From contig OZ253541.1 in the NCBI GenBank assembly GCA_965262365.1, forward strand, positions 1,860,001-1,924,000: a DNA stretch of 64,000 nucleotides. Direction: 5' to 3'. The first letter of the stretch is position 1, and every line of letters begins with the position of its first letter. The position numbers and the translations under genes are program-made. Source of the DNA: UBA6522 sp965262365. Lineage in GTDB: Bacteria; Pseudomonadota; Gammaproteobacteria; Steroidobacterales; Rariloculaceae. A model generated the notes under the pieces. The model saw only the letters and a program-made list of their open reading frames with translations, had not been told where the DNA came from and made no database searches. Positions 53,438-61,490 of this stretch are shown piece by piece.

Positions 53438-54258
53438 TCAATCCACGACGGCATTGCTCGTTGATCTTCTGGCTATTTCCAGGTCGCAGTCGAAGTCGTA
53501 AATTGCGGTTCCCTCGGGCCGCCGGGCCCAGATCATCGTTGTATTGAACGGTTCCGACAGATATTCGGGATCTTCGATAATCAGGCTCAATTCAAGGATG
53601 GCATTGTCGTTGAGCAATCGATAGGTTTCGATCAGGCGTTTATGCTGGCTCGAGGGGATATTCGTCCCCTTTCCCAACGAATCGAAATCCGTGGCGAGTC
53701 CTCCCGATGAAGGCGGAAACATCTCGGTGACGATGGTCAGCTCATCGCCAACCACGCTGGCGCTGGAAACACCGTATTGGTCGGTTTCATGCGCGAGTCT
53801 TGGCGAACCGTCAGTCACGAACTCCCTCAGGACAGCGTTGTACTCATAAAAAACTTCGACGCGATCATCGGAGACGGTAAACTCAATCGGATAGGGAACG
53901 GTAAACAGGGAAGGAATATCAAGCGAAACACAGTCCCCATATTGACTCTCGAGAGGATTGTAGGCGGCTCTGGCAGCGATGCCCTTTTCATTCAGGGGCA
54001 AGGGGCTTTCTCCCGATCGGTTCAACATCTCGCCTTCGCGGATCACCCTTTGCCAGATCCCCGCAAAATCCCGAAGACTCGTCGACTGCCCCACTCCCCT
54101 AATGAGTGCGGGCTCGCTATTCGGATTTCCGTCATCGCTCCGGTGACCGTGATCTCCTTGTCGTAGTCGTAGTGCGTGACAAAGGAATGGTGTGCAGAGA
54201 CGCCAATGGCGTACAACAACAGACAAACTACGGATGCGAATGACGCAAGTGTTTTCAT
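53438..54258 (-). pseudogene. Frameshifted fusion remnant of N-type and C-type family genes
   Basis: Two frames join here. The first starts at ATG 54258, with the leader ending VSA|HH and the N-type motif start EITVTGAMTEIRIASPHS, then drifts into a nonsense tail that stops near 54043. From about 54110 another frame gives LRDFAGIWQRV (the GIW start of C-type proteins), then YPIEFTVSDDRVEVFYEYN, ELTIVTEMFPPSS, LIETYRLLNDNAILELSLIIEDPEYLSEPF and ends at 53438. So an N-type gene and a C-type gene seem to have been joined by a deletion that removed most of the N-type domain and the C-type leader, leaving the halves out of frame. ATG 54258 overlaps the stop of the upstream C-type gene (ATGA). A free C-type fragment might still be made, without a leader. 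Confidence 0.7.
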
Positions 54259-55001
54259 TCGGTTGCGCCCTCGTACTCCAGCACCTCCCGCTCAAAATCC
54301 TCGAAGTTGACGTTGTCCATGCAGACGAACTCCTCGATGTCCCAAGCAACGCGGCGATAGTGGCGTTGACCGGACCAGGGCTCGGTAAAGGCGACCGGAT
54401 CCTCCACCGCGATGTCGATCCGCAACCTGTCTTCGTCGACCCGCCGGATGCGTTCGATCACGCGCATCGCTTCACTGTGCGGCACACCGCGGCGGTCCAC
54501 CCAGGTCTTGTCATTGAAGTTCACTGTTTCCACCACGAGCGTGTCGCCTTCCCAGTGGCCCGTGGAGTCGCCCATATACATGGGTGCAAGGTCGGTGCGA
54601 TGGTCGCGCCCGTCCGTATAAATTGCCCGAACAACGTGGTCGTATTCGAAAACCATCATCACCCGCCCGGGCGTCTGGACGATCTCCATGGGGAACGGAT
54701 GCATGTAGATTCGCGGCGTTCCCGGCGGGAAACACGCATAAACGGGATCGTTGGTCCGAAGGACCGGAACGCTTCGAGGGCCGAAGGTCGGCCTTGAGGG
54801 ATCGAACCGCTCCCGCGCCCACTCGGTCATCGGAGGCAGGTCGCCGGTAAGCGCCCAATTCTGAAATGGACGCGTGTCGGGTTCCGGGTCGTTGGTCCAG
54901 ACGCCGGAAAGGTCATCGCCGTGTCCGGCGTCCTGGGACCAGGACGGAAACGAAATCACGGCAAAGACTGCGCTGATCAATATGCAATTACGCGTAGACA
55001 T
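54255..55001 (-). CDS. C-type domain protein of the His-His family (single-domain)
   Basis: A 248-residue exported protein (signal cleavage near SWSQ) with the C-type motifs: DDLSGVWTNDPEP, CFPPGTPRIYMHPFPMEIVQT, VMMVFEYDHVVRAIYTDGRDH, GDSTGHWEGDTLVVETVNFND, EAMRVIERIRRVDEDRLRIDIAVEDPVAFTEPW. It is the cleanest single-domain example here. Similar sequences are common in Acidobacteria and marine Gammaproteobacteria as uncharacterised proteins. The gene lies 79 bases after the N-type gene at 55081, and its stop overlaps the start of the fused remnant, forming one run of related genes. Confidence 0.8.
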   Translation of the reverse strand: MSTRNCILISAVFAVISFPSWSQDAGHGDDLSGVWTNDPEPDTRPFQNWALTGDLPPMTEWARERFDPSRPTFGPRSVPVLRTNDPVYACFPPGTPRIYMHPFPMEIVQTPGRVMMVFEYDHVVRAIYTDGRDHRTDLAPMYMGDSTGHWEGDTLVVETVNFNDKTWVDRRGVPHSEAMRVIERIRRVDEDRLRIDIAVEDPVAFTEPWSGQRHYRRVAWDIEEFVCMDNVNFEDFEREVLEYEGATE

Positions 55002-55080
55002 GTAAATTCGCTCCTGAATTTACTCATCATTCCATGGACGACTTCTCCAGGAACCGGTTCGTGTGGGGACGGATCCCCGA

Positions 55081-55473
55081 TCAATCGCTACCAATCATCC
55101 TGACGCCGTCGGCGTTCAGCACTTCCCGCAAACGTAGTGACGGCGCACCGCTTCTCGCCGGATTGCCGATCAGCGTGATGTCGTCCCCGGGCTGAAAGAT
55201 ATCCTTGTGCCACCTGACAGTGCTGCGCTCACTGCGCGCGAGACGGTTCGGGCTCGTCAATTCGCCGGACCACTCAACGGTATTGCCTTCATCGTCCGTG
55301 ACGTTCGCATAGATCAGGACATGGGGGTTGACGAACTCGAAGCGGCTCACCTTGCCGACAACTTCGACTGTTGCCGCGCCGTCGTAGGCGGCACCGCCGT
55401 GGTGTGCCACGGCTCCGGCCATTGCGACCAACAGTGAACTCAAGAGAAAAACTCCAGCGACTTTGGCGTTCAT
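55081..55473 (-). CDS. N-type (DUF6152-like) His-His protein
   Basis: From ATG 55473 (GGAAGG upstream) the protein has 130 residues. The leader ends AVA|HH, so His-His is exposed after processing. The domain has VVGKVSRFEFVNPHVLIYANVTDDEGN, ELTSPNRLARS, FQPGDDITLIGNPARSG and LREVLNADGVRM. It is the first gene of a run with the C-type protein and the frameshifted remnant. The downstream C-type gene begins 79 bases later. Function unknown. Confidence 0.82.
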   Translation of the reverse strand: MNAKVAGVFLLSSLLVAMAGAVAHHGGAAYDGAATVEVVGKVSRFEFVNPHVLIYANVTDDEGNTVEWSGELTSPNRLARSERSTVRWHKDIFQPGDDITLIGNPARSGAPSLRLREVLNADGVRMIGSD

Positions 55474-55748
55474 TGCGTTGACCTTCCGGGCGACTACCGT
55501 GCAGCGCAGATATTCCTTCAAGGACCTATTCTACCCCCAACGGCCCGCGGAACTTCCAGAAGCCCTTACAATCCCAAGTATCGAGCACGACGGATCGTTT
55601 CCCATCGTCGGCGTCAACACCTTCCTGCCCGAGTCCGGGCAGGAGGACGAATCCCGGGGCAGGGAACTGATTCGCTCCATGCCGTGGGCGGCGAATACCG
55701 CCGCAACATGTAGACGGCGCCGTCTCAAGAGCAGGTTGTTGCTACAGA

Positions 55749-58727
55749 CTAGAAGTCGTACCGGATACTGACACCGTAGACTTGGGGATCACCGAGAAAC
55801 GCGTTAAACGTCCCCTCCTGCAATGGAGCGTCGAAAATGGTGATCGCGTATTCTTCGTCGGTGATGTTCTGTCCCCAGACATCCACGGTCCACGGGTTCG
55901 TTCCGCTGGCAGAATTGAAGATCAACCGAGCGTTGACCACTGTGTAGGCCTCCTGGAACTTCTCCGCGTCCAGGTCGGCACCCGTATTGTGCCCCCCCGT
56001 GTAGCGCGCGTCGATGTGAAACACACCCGCCAGGGGACCCAGCGGAAAGCGCATGGTCACGCCGCCCACACCGGTCAACTCCGGCGCATGCGTCAATTGA
56101 CGCCCGGCGCGGAAACCGTGTTCGGGACCGCTGCCGAAACGCACGTCCGCGTAGGTCACGCCACCGAAGATTTCAACGGCATTGTTCACCACGCCCCGTG
56201 CCTCGATCTCCACACCCTTCGACGTCACCTGCGGGACATTGAGCGCTTCGAACGCGAACCCCCTGAACGCCGTGAGTTGGTACCCCTCGAAATCCTCGAA
56301 AAACAGACTGACATCGAGAAGCGCACGCCAGTCATCTAGGCTGAACTTGCCGCCCAATTCGTATGTTTCGACGGTTTCCGGCAGGAAAATCCATTGATCG
56401 ATGCTGGGCTGCATGGGTGCGCCCGCCAGCGACGTCAGAATCGGGCTCGACAGACCACTACGGTCCATATTGAATCCGCCTGCCTTGTAACCCCTTGAGT
56501 AGCCGCCATAGAGCAGATGTTCGCCGATGCTTCGGGACAGCCGCAACGTACCCGTCGCTTCGTCCTCGTCGAGATTGCCGACGTACGTGCCATCCCGGGT
56601 GGGATCGGCAAAGGGATTACAACCCAATGCCACGATGGCGCCCAGACCCGCGGCCAGGGCGGGATCGGTGAGCAGTGCCTGACCGCCCGCGGCCACCTGC
56701 GGGAGCCCCGGAAGCAGTTGGGCCGCCCCGGCATTAATACCGGCTACGGCCTGATCGAGCTGCTCCGCGCCCTGGACAAGCCCCGCCAATTGCTGGTTCA
56801 ACCCCGGCGGCAGCATGCCGGCCAACTCCGGCGGTAGCGCTCCGGCCAACTGCCCGAGCTGGCCGGCGAACGCCTTCAGTTCCGATGTCGGCACTGTCAG
56901 CGCCTGCAATTCTGCCGAGTAGGCCTGCAGTCCCTGCGCATAGCCGCCAACGCCGGCGAAGTAGCCCTGGGTGGCTTGCAGCGAACCGAGGAACTTCTGG
57001 CTGAACGGCAGGCACGCCTGATCCGAGGAGCGAAGATTCGCGGTCATGGACTTGTCTTCAACCGTATAGCGCAAGCCCAGCGTCAACTCGAAGTCGTTCT
57101 GCAACTCCAGCGTGTTGTGCGTAAAGAGTGCCCAGGACTGGGATTCCTGGTCGTACGAGTCCCTGGCGCCGTGCCCATAGAGGCTGGCGCCGGCAATTTT
57201 TTCATATCCCGGCCAGGGATTGAACGGAAAGCCCGGAAAGGAGGGCAACATCGCCGACAGCGTCGGCGCCATCGGTATTGACGGTACCGCAGGCAGCGGG
57301 AACCCGGGCGGCAGAAGCGGTGCGAAAGGCGCCAGGCCGGCGGACAATTGAGACAGGCCGGCGGACAAGCCAGCCAGCCCGGCGGATAGTCCAGCCGCGC
57401 CGTGGGCGACCTGGGCCGCGCCGGCCTCCAATGCGTCGATTTGGGCCAACTGGCGGAAGCCATCGAATCCGGCGCCAATACCGGCCGCGGCCTGGGAGGC
57501 GATGCCGTTCGCGTAGAAGCTGTAGCCGTAGCCGAAATCAAGCGCGTCCCGATAAGGCAGGTGCTCGTCGGCATAGTAGGCGCCCACCAGCCAATCCAGC
57601 GGGCCGGACTGGCCGTTGAGACGAATCTCCTGGGACAGCGTTTCAAATCCCAGCTTGAATTCGCCGATAGGCCTTTCACCCATGTCCATCGCCGAAAAAT
57701 CGATGTCCATTTCACGCGCCGTTTCCCAATCGCGCGTCGCCGTCACGCTTACCAGGCGGGCAAACGGCAGGTCCGCGTCGATCTCCAGCGACACTCCGCC
57801 CTCTTTGACGGCCTGATAGTAACCGGAAGTCTCCGTAACCGTGGCCCCTCGGGCATAGGGATCGAAGGCGATGCCGACGGTATTCGGATTCTGCGTCTGA
57901 AGTTGCGCGATCTGGCTGACTACGGGCGCCGTGGGTCCGGCGATCAGGCCAACCGCCGCACAACAGGTTTCGTCGCGGTCGCTGTAGTCGCCGATCAGCC
58001 TCAGGCGGACCGTATCCGAGGGTTCGAATACCAACTGTCCACGAACGAACGTGCGGTCGCGGTCGTTGAAGCTGCGGTCGTAATTGAGGTCCTCGAGAAA
58101 GCCATCGCGCTGGAAGAACACCGCGTCCAGCCGTGCCGAGGTATCCTGACCGAAGCCACCGCTGACACCCGCTTCGACACGGTTGGAGCCGTAGGAGCCG
58201 ATACTGATATCGGCATAGCCCGACCCGTCCGGATCGGGCAGAGCGGTAATGATGCTGACGACGCCGGCCGAGCTGTTGCGCCCGAACAGCGTGCCCTGCG
58301 GGCCGCGGAGCACCTCGATGCGCTCGATCGCGCCCAGCTCGGTGAAGCCGACCGTGGCACGGTTGCGGTATACGCCGTCCACGTACATCCCGACGGAAGA
58401 CTCCAGCCCGGGATTGTCGCTGTTGGTGCCCACACCGCGAATGCGCGCGGTGACCCCGACGGACTCCGCCTGCCCGGAGGCGACGTGAAAGCTCGGGGCG
58501 ACACGCATCAATTCCATGATGTCGGTTATCCGGCTGAGTTCGATCCGTTCGGCATCATACGCCGACACGGCGAGCGGCACATCGGTGACGGACTCCTCTC
58601 GGCGAGTTGCCGTCACGATGATCTGTTCGATTACAAGTTCATCGCCGGAAGGGGCTTGACTTGCAGATTCCTGTGCGGTCGCTGCAACAGCGGCGAGACC
58701 GGAAAAAATAACCAGTGAACGCATCAT
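55749..58727 (-). CDS. Large TonB-dependent receptor with low-complexity insertions
   Basis: A 992-residue outer-membrane receptor. The leader is followed by a TonB-box-like segment (LVIEQIIVTATRREESVTDVPLAVSA), the plug (VGVTARIRGVGTNSDNPGLESSVGMYVDGVY, IERIEVLRGPQGTLFGRNSSAGVVSIIT) and a barrel ending SIRYDF. Two internal stretches are odd: one rich in AGLSAGL heptads and Pro (coded by about 57220-57500) and one rich in Ala, Gly, Leu and Gln (about 56640-57000). They are probably extracellular loops enlarged by repeats. The substrate is unknown. AGGGAGG lies ten bases before the start. The gene is convergent with no neighbour; a truncated family gene lies upstream on the same strand. Confidence 0.93.
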   Translation of the reverse strand: MMRSLVIFSGLAAVAATAQESASQAPSGDELVIEQIIVTATRREESVTDVPLAVSAYDAERIELSRITDIMELMRVAPSFHVASGQAESVGVTARIRGVGTNSDNPGLESSVGMYVDGVYRNRATVGFTELGAIERIEVLRGPQGTLFGRNSSAGVVSIITALPDPDGSGYADISIGSYGSNRVEAGVSGGFGQDTSARLDAVFFQRDGFLEDLNYDRSFNDRDRTFVRGQLVFEPSDTVRLRLIGDYSDRDETCCAAVGLIAGPTAPVVSQIAQLQTQNPNTVGIAFDPYARGATVTETSGYYQAVKEGGVSLEIDADLPFARLVSVTATRDWETAREMDIDFSAMDMGERPIGEFKLGFETLSQEIRLNGQSGPLDWLVGAYYADEHLPYRDALDFGYGYSFYANGIASQAAAGIGAGFDGFRQLAQIDALEAGAAQVAHGAAGLSAGLAGLSAGLSQLSAGLAPFAPLLPPGFPLPAVPSIPMAPTLSAMLPSFPGFPFNPWPGYEKIAGASLYGHGARDSYDQESQSWALFTHNTLELQNDFELTLGLRYTVEDKSMTANLRSSDQACLPFSQKFLGSLQATQGYFAGVGGYAQGLQAYSAELQALTVPTSELKAFAGQLGQLAGALPPELAGMLPPGLNQQLAGLVQGAEQLDQAVAGINAGAAQLLPGLPQVAAGGQALLTDPALAAGLGAIVALGCNPFADPTRDGTYVGNLDEDEATGTLRLSRSIGEHLLYGGYSRGYKAGGFNMDRSGLSSPILTSLAGAPMQPSIDQWIFLPETVETYELGGKFSLDDWRALLDVSLFFEDFEGYQLTAFRGFAFEALNVPQVTSKGVEIEARGVVNNAVEIFGGVTYADVRFGSGPEHGFRAGRQLTHAPELTGVGGVTMRFPLGPLAGVFHIDARYTGGHNTGADLDAEKFQEAYTVVNARLIFNSASGTNPWTVDVWGQNITDEEYAITIFDAPLQEGTFNAFLGDPQVYGVSIRYDF

Positions 58728-59073
58728 GAAACCTAAACCTCCCTAGCAGGCATGATGTTTACATTCGGAAAGAATTCGTGGAGAAGGGACGCGATTCCAG
58801 CCGGTGTTGTAATTTTCTCACGCGCTGCGCGAACTCCCGTTGGCCGCTCGATAGGGCCTCACTCATTGGCAGGATACCACAGGGAAGAAGCGCGCCGGCG
58901 CGATCCTTCAATCAAAAAAACTTGGCGTTCCCATAAGCGAATCCAACCGGCGCTTGCGGGTTGAGAGAGCCGCCACAACAGCGCGGGGAACGCGCCAATC
59001 GTCAAGGCAGGGCGAGCGGTGTGGTGCGCGAAGACGAGTGCCGCGATCGACCCACCGAACATCAAAGGAGCGG
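58728..59073. other. Intergenic region upstream of the large TonB receptor
   Basis: About 346 bases separate the TonB receptor start from the truncated family gene. A hydrophobic minus-strand frame crosses it but has no start signal. I see no supported gene or repeat; the region probably holds the receptor promoter and remnants of the truncated gene's 3' part. Confidence 0.4.
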
Positions 59074-59496
59074 CTAGTACTCCAGCGTGTCGTCTTCCCA
59101 GCTTCCGACGGAGTAGCCCATGAGTGACAGCGGCATGTCGGCCGGGTCGCCCGCATCCTCCATGTGGATCGTGCGAAGCGCATCGAACTCCCCGAACCTG
59201 AGTTCGATGTAGCCGTCCCGCTGTGTGAACTCCATCGGGTAGGGATTGCCCATGATTCCGGGCATCCCCGGCGGGACGCATTGCATCAGGGGGTTGTCCT
59301 CGATGTCGTCCCAACCGGCCTTGGCCGCGGCTGCGTACTCGGTCAGCTCGTAGTCCGAGCGGCCGGTGAAATACCAGGCGCCCGTTCCCTGGCTCCACAC
59401 TCGAAAGATGCCCTCCCCCGTCGCGGCCGCGGCTTTCGCCGGGTCGACCAGGTTTCTTTGACCGCCCACGGCCGAGAATGTCGTGGTTGTATTCAT
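59074..59496 (-). pseudogene. Truncated fragment of a His-His family fusion gene
   Basis: The 140-residue frame has no leader and aligns only with the middle of the fusion proteins: IFRVWSQGTGAWY (as in IFRVWLPLE of 26496-27497), LMQCVPPGMPGIMGNPYPMEF, DALRTIHMEDAGDP and MGYSVGSWEDDTLEY. It then stops where relatives continue DTLVVETT. So both the N-type domain with its His-His start and the last part of the C-type domain are missing. It is most likely a gene remnant. The ATG 59496 may be fortuitous. Confidence 0.7.
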
Positions 59497-59681
59497 GAGG
59501 TTAATCCTGACTTTGTCGATAGTTCAGACACATCCCGTTAACAGTTTCGTATCGACTGCTCCGGAAAAGAACTACGCAAGCTTTCCCCCGGGTGTTTTTC
59601 TGCGATCGATTCTACCGTCATATGCGCCGGCGATGGCAGCGACGAACCGGATTAGCGCTACGAGCGGGTTAAGATAGCGTC

Positions 59682-59906
59682 ATGCGAGGACCCCGCTCAC
59701 ACTACCTGCCCCGAACACGCGCGGGATGGATCGCGACGGTACTTCTGCTCGTCTGCATGGCCCTGTCGCAGCCCCCTGTGGTTCATGGATTGGCCAACCG
59801 GATCGAGCCCTGGCTCTTTGGCATGCCCTTCCTGTTTACCTATCTCCTGGGCGTCTACGTCATCATGGTCGCAATCCTGATCTGGACGATGACCAAGAAG
59901 GTCTGA
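59682..59906 (+). CDS. Small two-helix membrane protein partner of the symporter (DUF3311-like)
   Basis: A 74-residue protein with two hydrophobic helices (about 14-33 and 46-68). Its features, a short N-terminus, PWLFGMPFLFTYLLGVYVIMVAILIW and a basic end, are those of the small DUF3311/YhdT-like subunits encoded directly upstream of sodium:solute symporters. The stop overlaps the symporter ATG (TGATG), which supports a complex of the two. The ribosome site is weak. Confidence 0.85.
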   Translation: MRGPRSHYLPRTRAGWIATVLLLVCMALSQPPVVHGLANRIEPWLFGMPFLFTYLLGVYVIMVAILIWTMTKKV

Positions 59907-61390
59907 TGGAACCCTGGGTCGTCGCCACCAGCCTGATTTTTGTCTATCTGCTGGCAACGATCGTCATTGGCGCGGTCGCCAACCGAAAACTCACGGTCAA
60001 CCTGGAGGACTTTTTCCTCTACGGTCGCCAGGCGGGTGTCTTCGTCCTCTACCTGACGGTAGTGGCGACCTTCCACTCGGCGTTTGCCTTTCTCGGTTCG
60101 GGCGGCTTCTTCTATACCCACGGAATCGGATTCTGGGTGGCGGGCACGTGGACGATCCTCGTCGGGGTCATCACCTACACGCTGGGGACTCGGATCTGGG
60201 CATTGGGCAAGCGCTTCGGCTACATCACGCCGGCGGACATGCTGGCGGACTTCTACGAAAGCGAGGCGGTTCGGGTGTTGACCGCTGTGGTTTCGGTGGT
60301 TTTCACCATCCTGTATATCCAGGTTCAGGCTCAGGGGCTGGGCTACATCCTCTCGGTGGCGTCCGGGGGACGCGTGTCGTTCGAGCTCGGGACATTGGTT
60401 TTGCTGGTCGTTGCAGCCGCGTATCTCATTGCCGGGGGACTGCGGGCCGTTTACTGGACCGACGTAATCCAGGGCATATGGATGTACGTGGCCGTTTGGG
60501 TCGGCAGCCTGGTTCTGGTCTACAAGTTGTTCGGAGGTCCCGTTGAACTCTGGCAACGCCTTGCCACCGAGCGGCCGGACCTGCTGACGCTGCCGGGGCC
60601 GGAAGGACTCTTCACGCCGGGTGTATGGTTCGGCATGACGATTGCGCTTTCGTTCGGCATCGTCTTCCAGCCGCACCTGATGATTCGCTTCTACAGCGCT
60701 GCATCAGCCAGGACCCTCAAGTGGCTCGGCGCCACCACGCCCATTTACCTGATGACGCTGTACATTCCCGCGGCGATGGTTGGCCTGGGCGGCGCCTTGG
60801 TGCTGCCGGATATTGAGGTACCGGACCGGATCTTTCCGGAGCTTCTCTTCCAACACGCCCCCGCCTGGCTGACGGGCCTGATCCTGGCCGGCGCGACTGC
60901 GGCGGCGATGTCCACGCTGGATTCGATCCTGCATGCCAACATGACAGTCCTAACCCGCGACGTCTACCAGCGCTACGTGGCTCCTGACCGCAGCCAGAAG
61001 CACTACGTGATGTTCGGCCGCGCTGTCGTGCTCGTCCTGCTGGCTGTGGGCTATGTGCTCTCGGTCTCGACCTTCGAGTTCCTGGTGACGTTGATTACCT
61101 TGTCAGGTGCCGGTGTGCTGCAGCTCATGCCAGCGATCATGGGCGTCTGTTATCCCGGGCGCCGGGCCACCACGCGCGCCGGGGTCATTGCCGGAATCAT
61201 CGCGGGCCTGCTCACGCTATACGTCACCCGGGTAATGATCTACCAGCCGCTGGGCGTTCACGAGGCGATCTGGTCGCTGGCGGTGAATTTCCTCGTGACA
61301 ATCATCGTGTCGCGTTTTTCCACACCGCCGTCGGACCAGACCCGCGCCCGGATCCACGGAGAAATCGAACGGTTCGTATACGGAGAGTGA
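59906..61390 (+). CDS. Sodium:solute symporter family transporter
   Basis: A 494-residue polytopic inner-membrane protein with the SSS family pattern: FFLYGRQAGVFVLYLTVVATFHSAFAFLGSGGFFYTHGIGFW at the first helices (in segments), GKRFGYITPADMLADFYES (the conserved T-P-A-D segment), and GLILAGATAAAMSTLDSILHANMTVLTRDVYQRY, the family signature near helix 9. About 13 transmembrane segments are expected. SSS carriers import organic acids, amino acids, sugars or other small solutes with sodium. It is coupled to its small partner and converges on the P450/sulfite-oxidase-like unit. The substrate cannot be told from sequence. Confidence 0.93.
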   Translation: MEPWVVATSLIFVYLLATIVIGAVANRKLTVNLEDFFLYGRQAGVFVLYLTVVATFHSAFAFLGSGGFFYTHGIGFWVAGTWTILVGVITYTLGTRIWALGKRFGYITPADMLADFYESEAVRVLTAVVSVVFTILYIQVQAQGLGYILSVASGGRVSFELGTLVLLVVAAAYLIAGGLRAVYWTDVIQGIWMYVAVWVGSLVLVYKLFGGPVELWQRLATERPDLLTLPGPEGLFTPGVWFGMTIALSFGIVFQPHLMIRFYSAASARTLKWLGATTPIYLMTLYIPAAMVGLGGALVLPDIEVPDRIFPELLFQHAPAWLTGLILAGATAAAMSTLDSILHANMTVLTRDVYQRYVAPDRSQKHYVMFGRAVVLVLLAVGYVLSVSTFEFLVTLITLSGAGVLQLMPAIMGVCYPGRRATTRAGVIAGIIAGLLTLYVTRVMIYQPLGVHEAIWSLAVNFLVTIIVSRFSTPPSDQTRARIHGEIERFVYGE

Positions 61391-61490
61391 CAATCGGACC
61401 GTGAACGACGAGTCTGGCGGATCGGGCGAGGGTTGGGGATCTGGATGACAGTCGGTGCTTCAATGAAGCGCACCGAATCGTCCTTCATCG

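Noticed and set aside
54259..54349. Upstream extension of the C-type remnant frame
   Set aside because: It lies in another frame over the end of the upstream C-type gene and has no signal peptide, so it is not a credible start.
58859..59398. Hydrophobic minus-strand frame upstream of the TonB receptor
   Set aside because: No ribosome site and no homology seen; it overlaps the family gene fragment in another frame.
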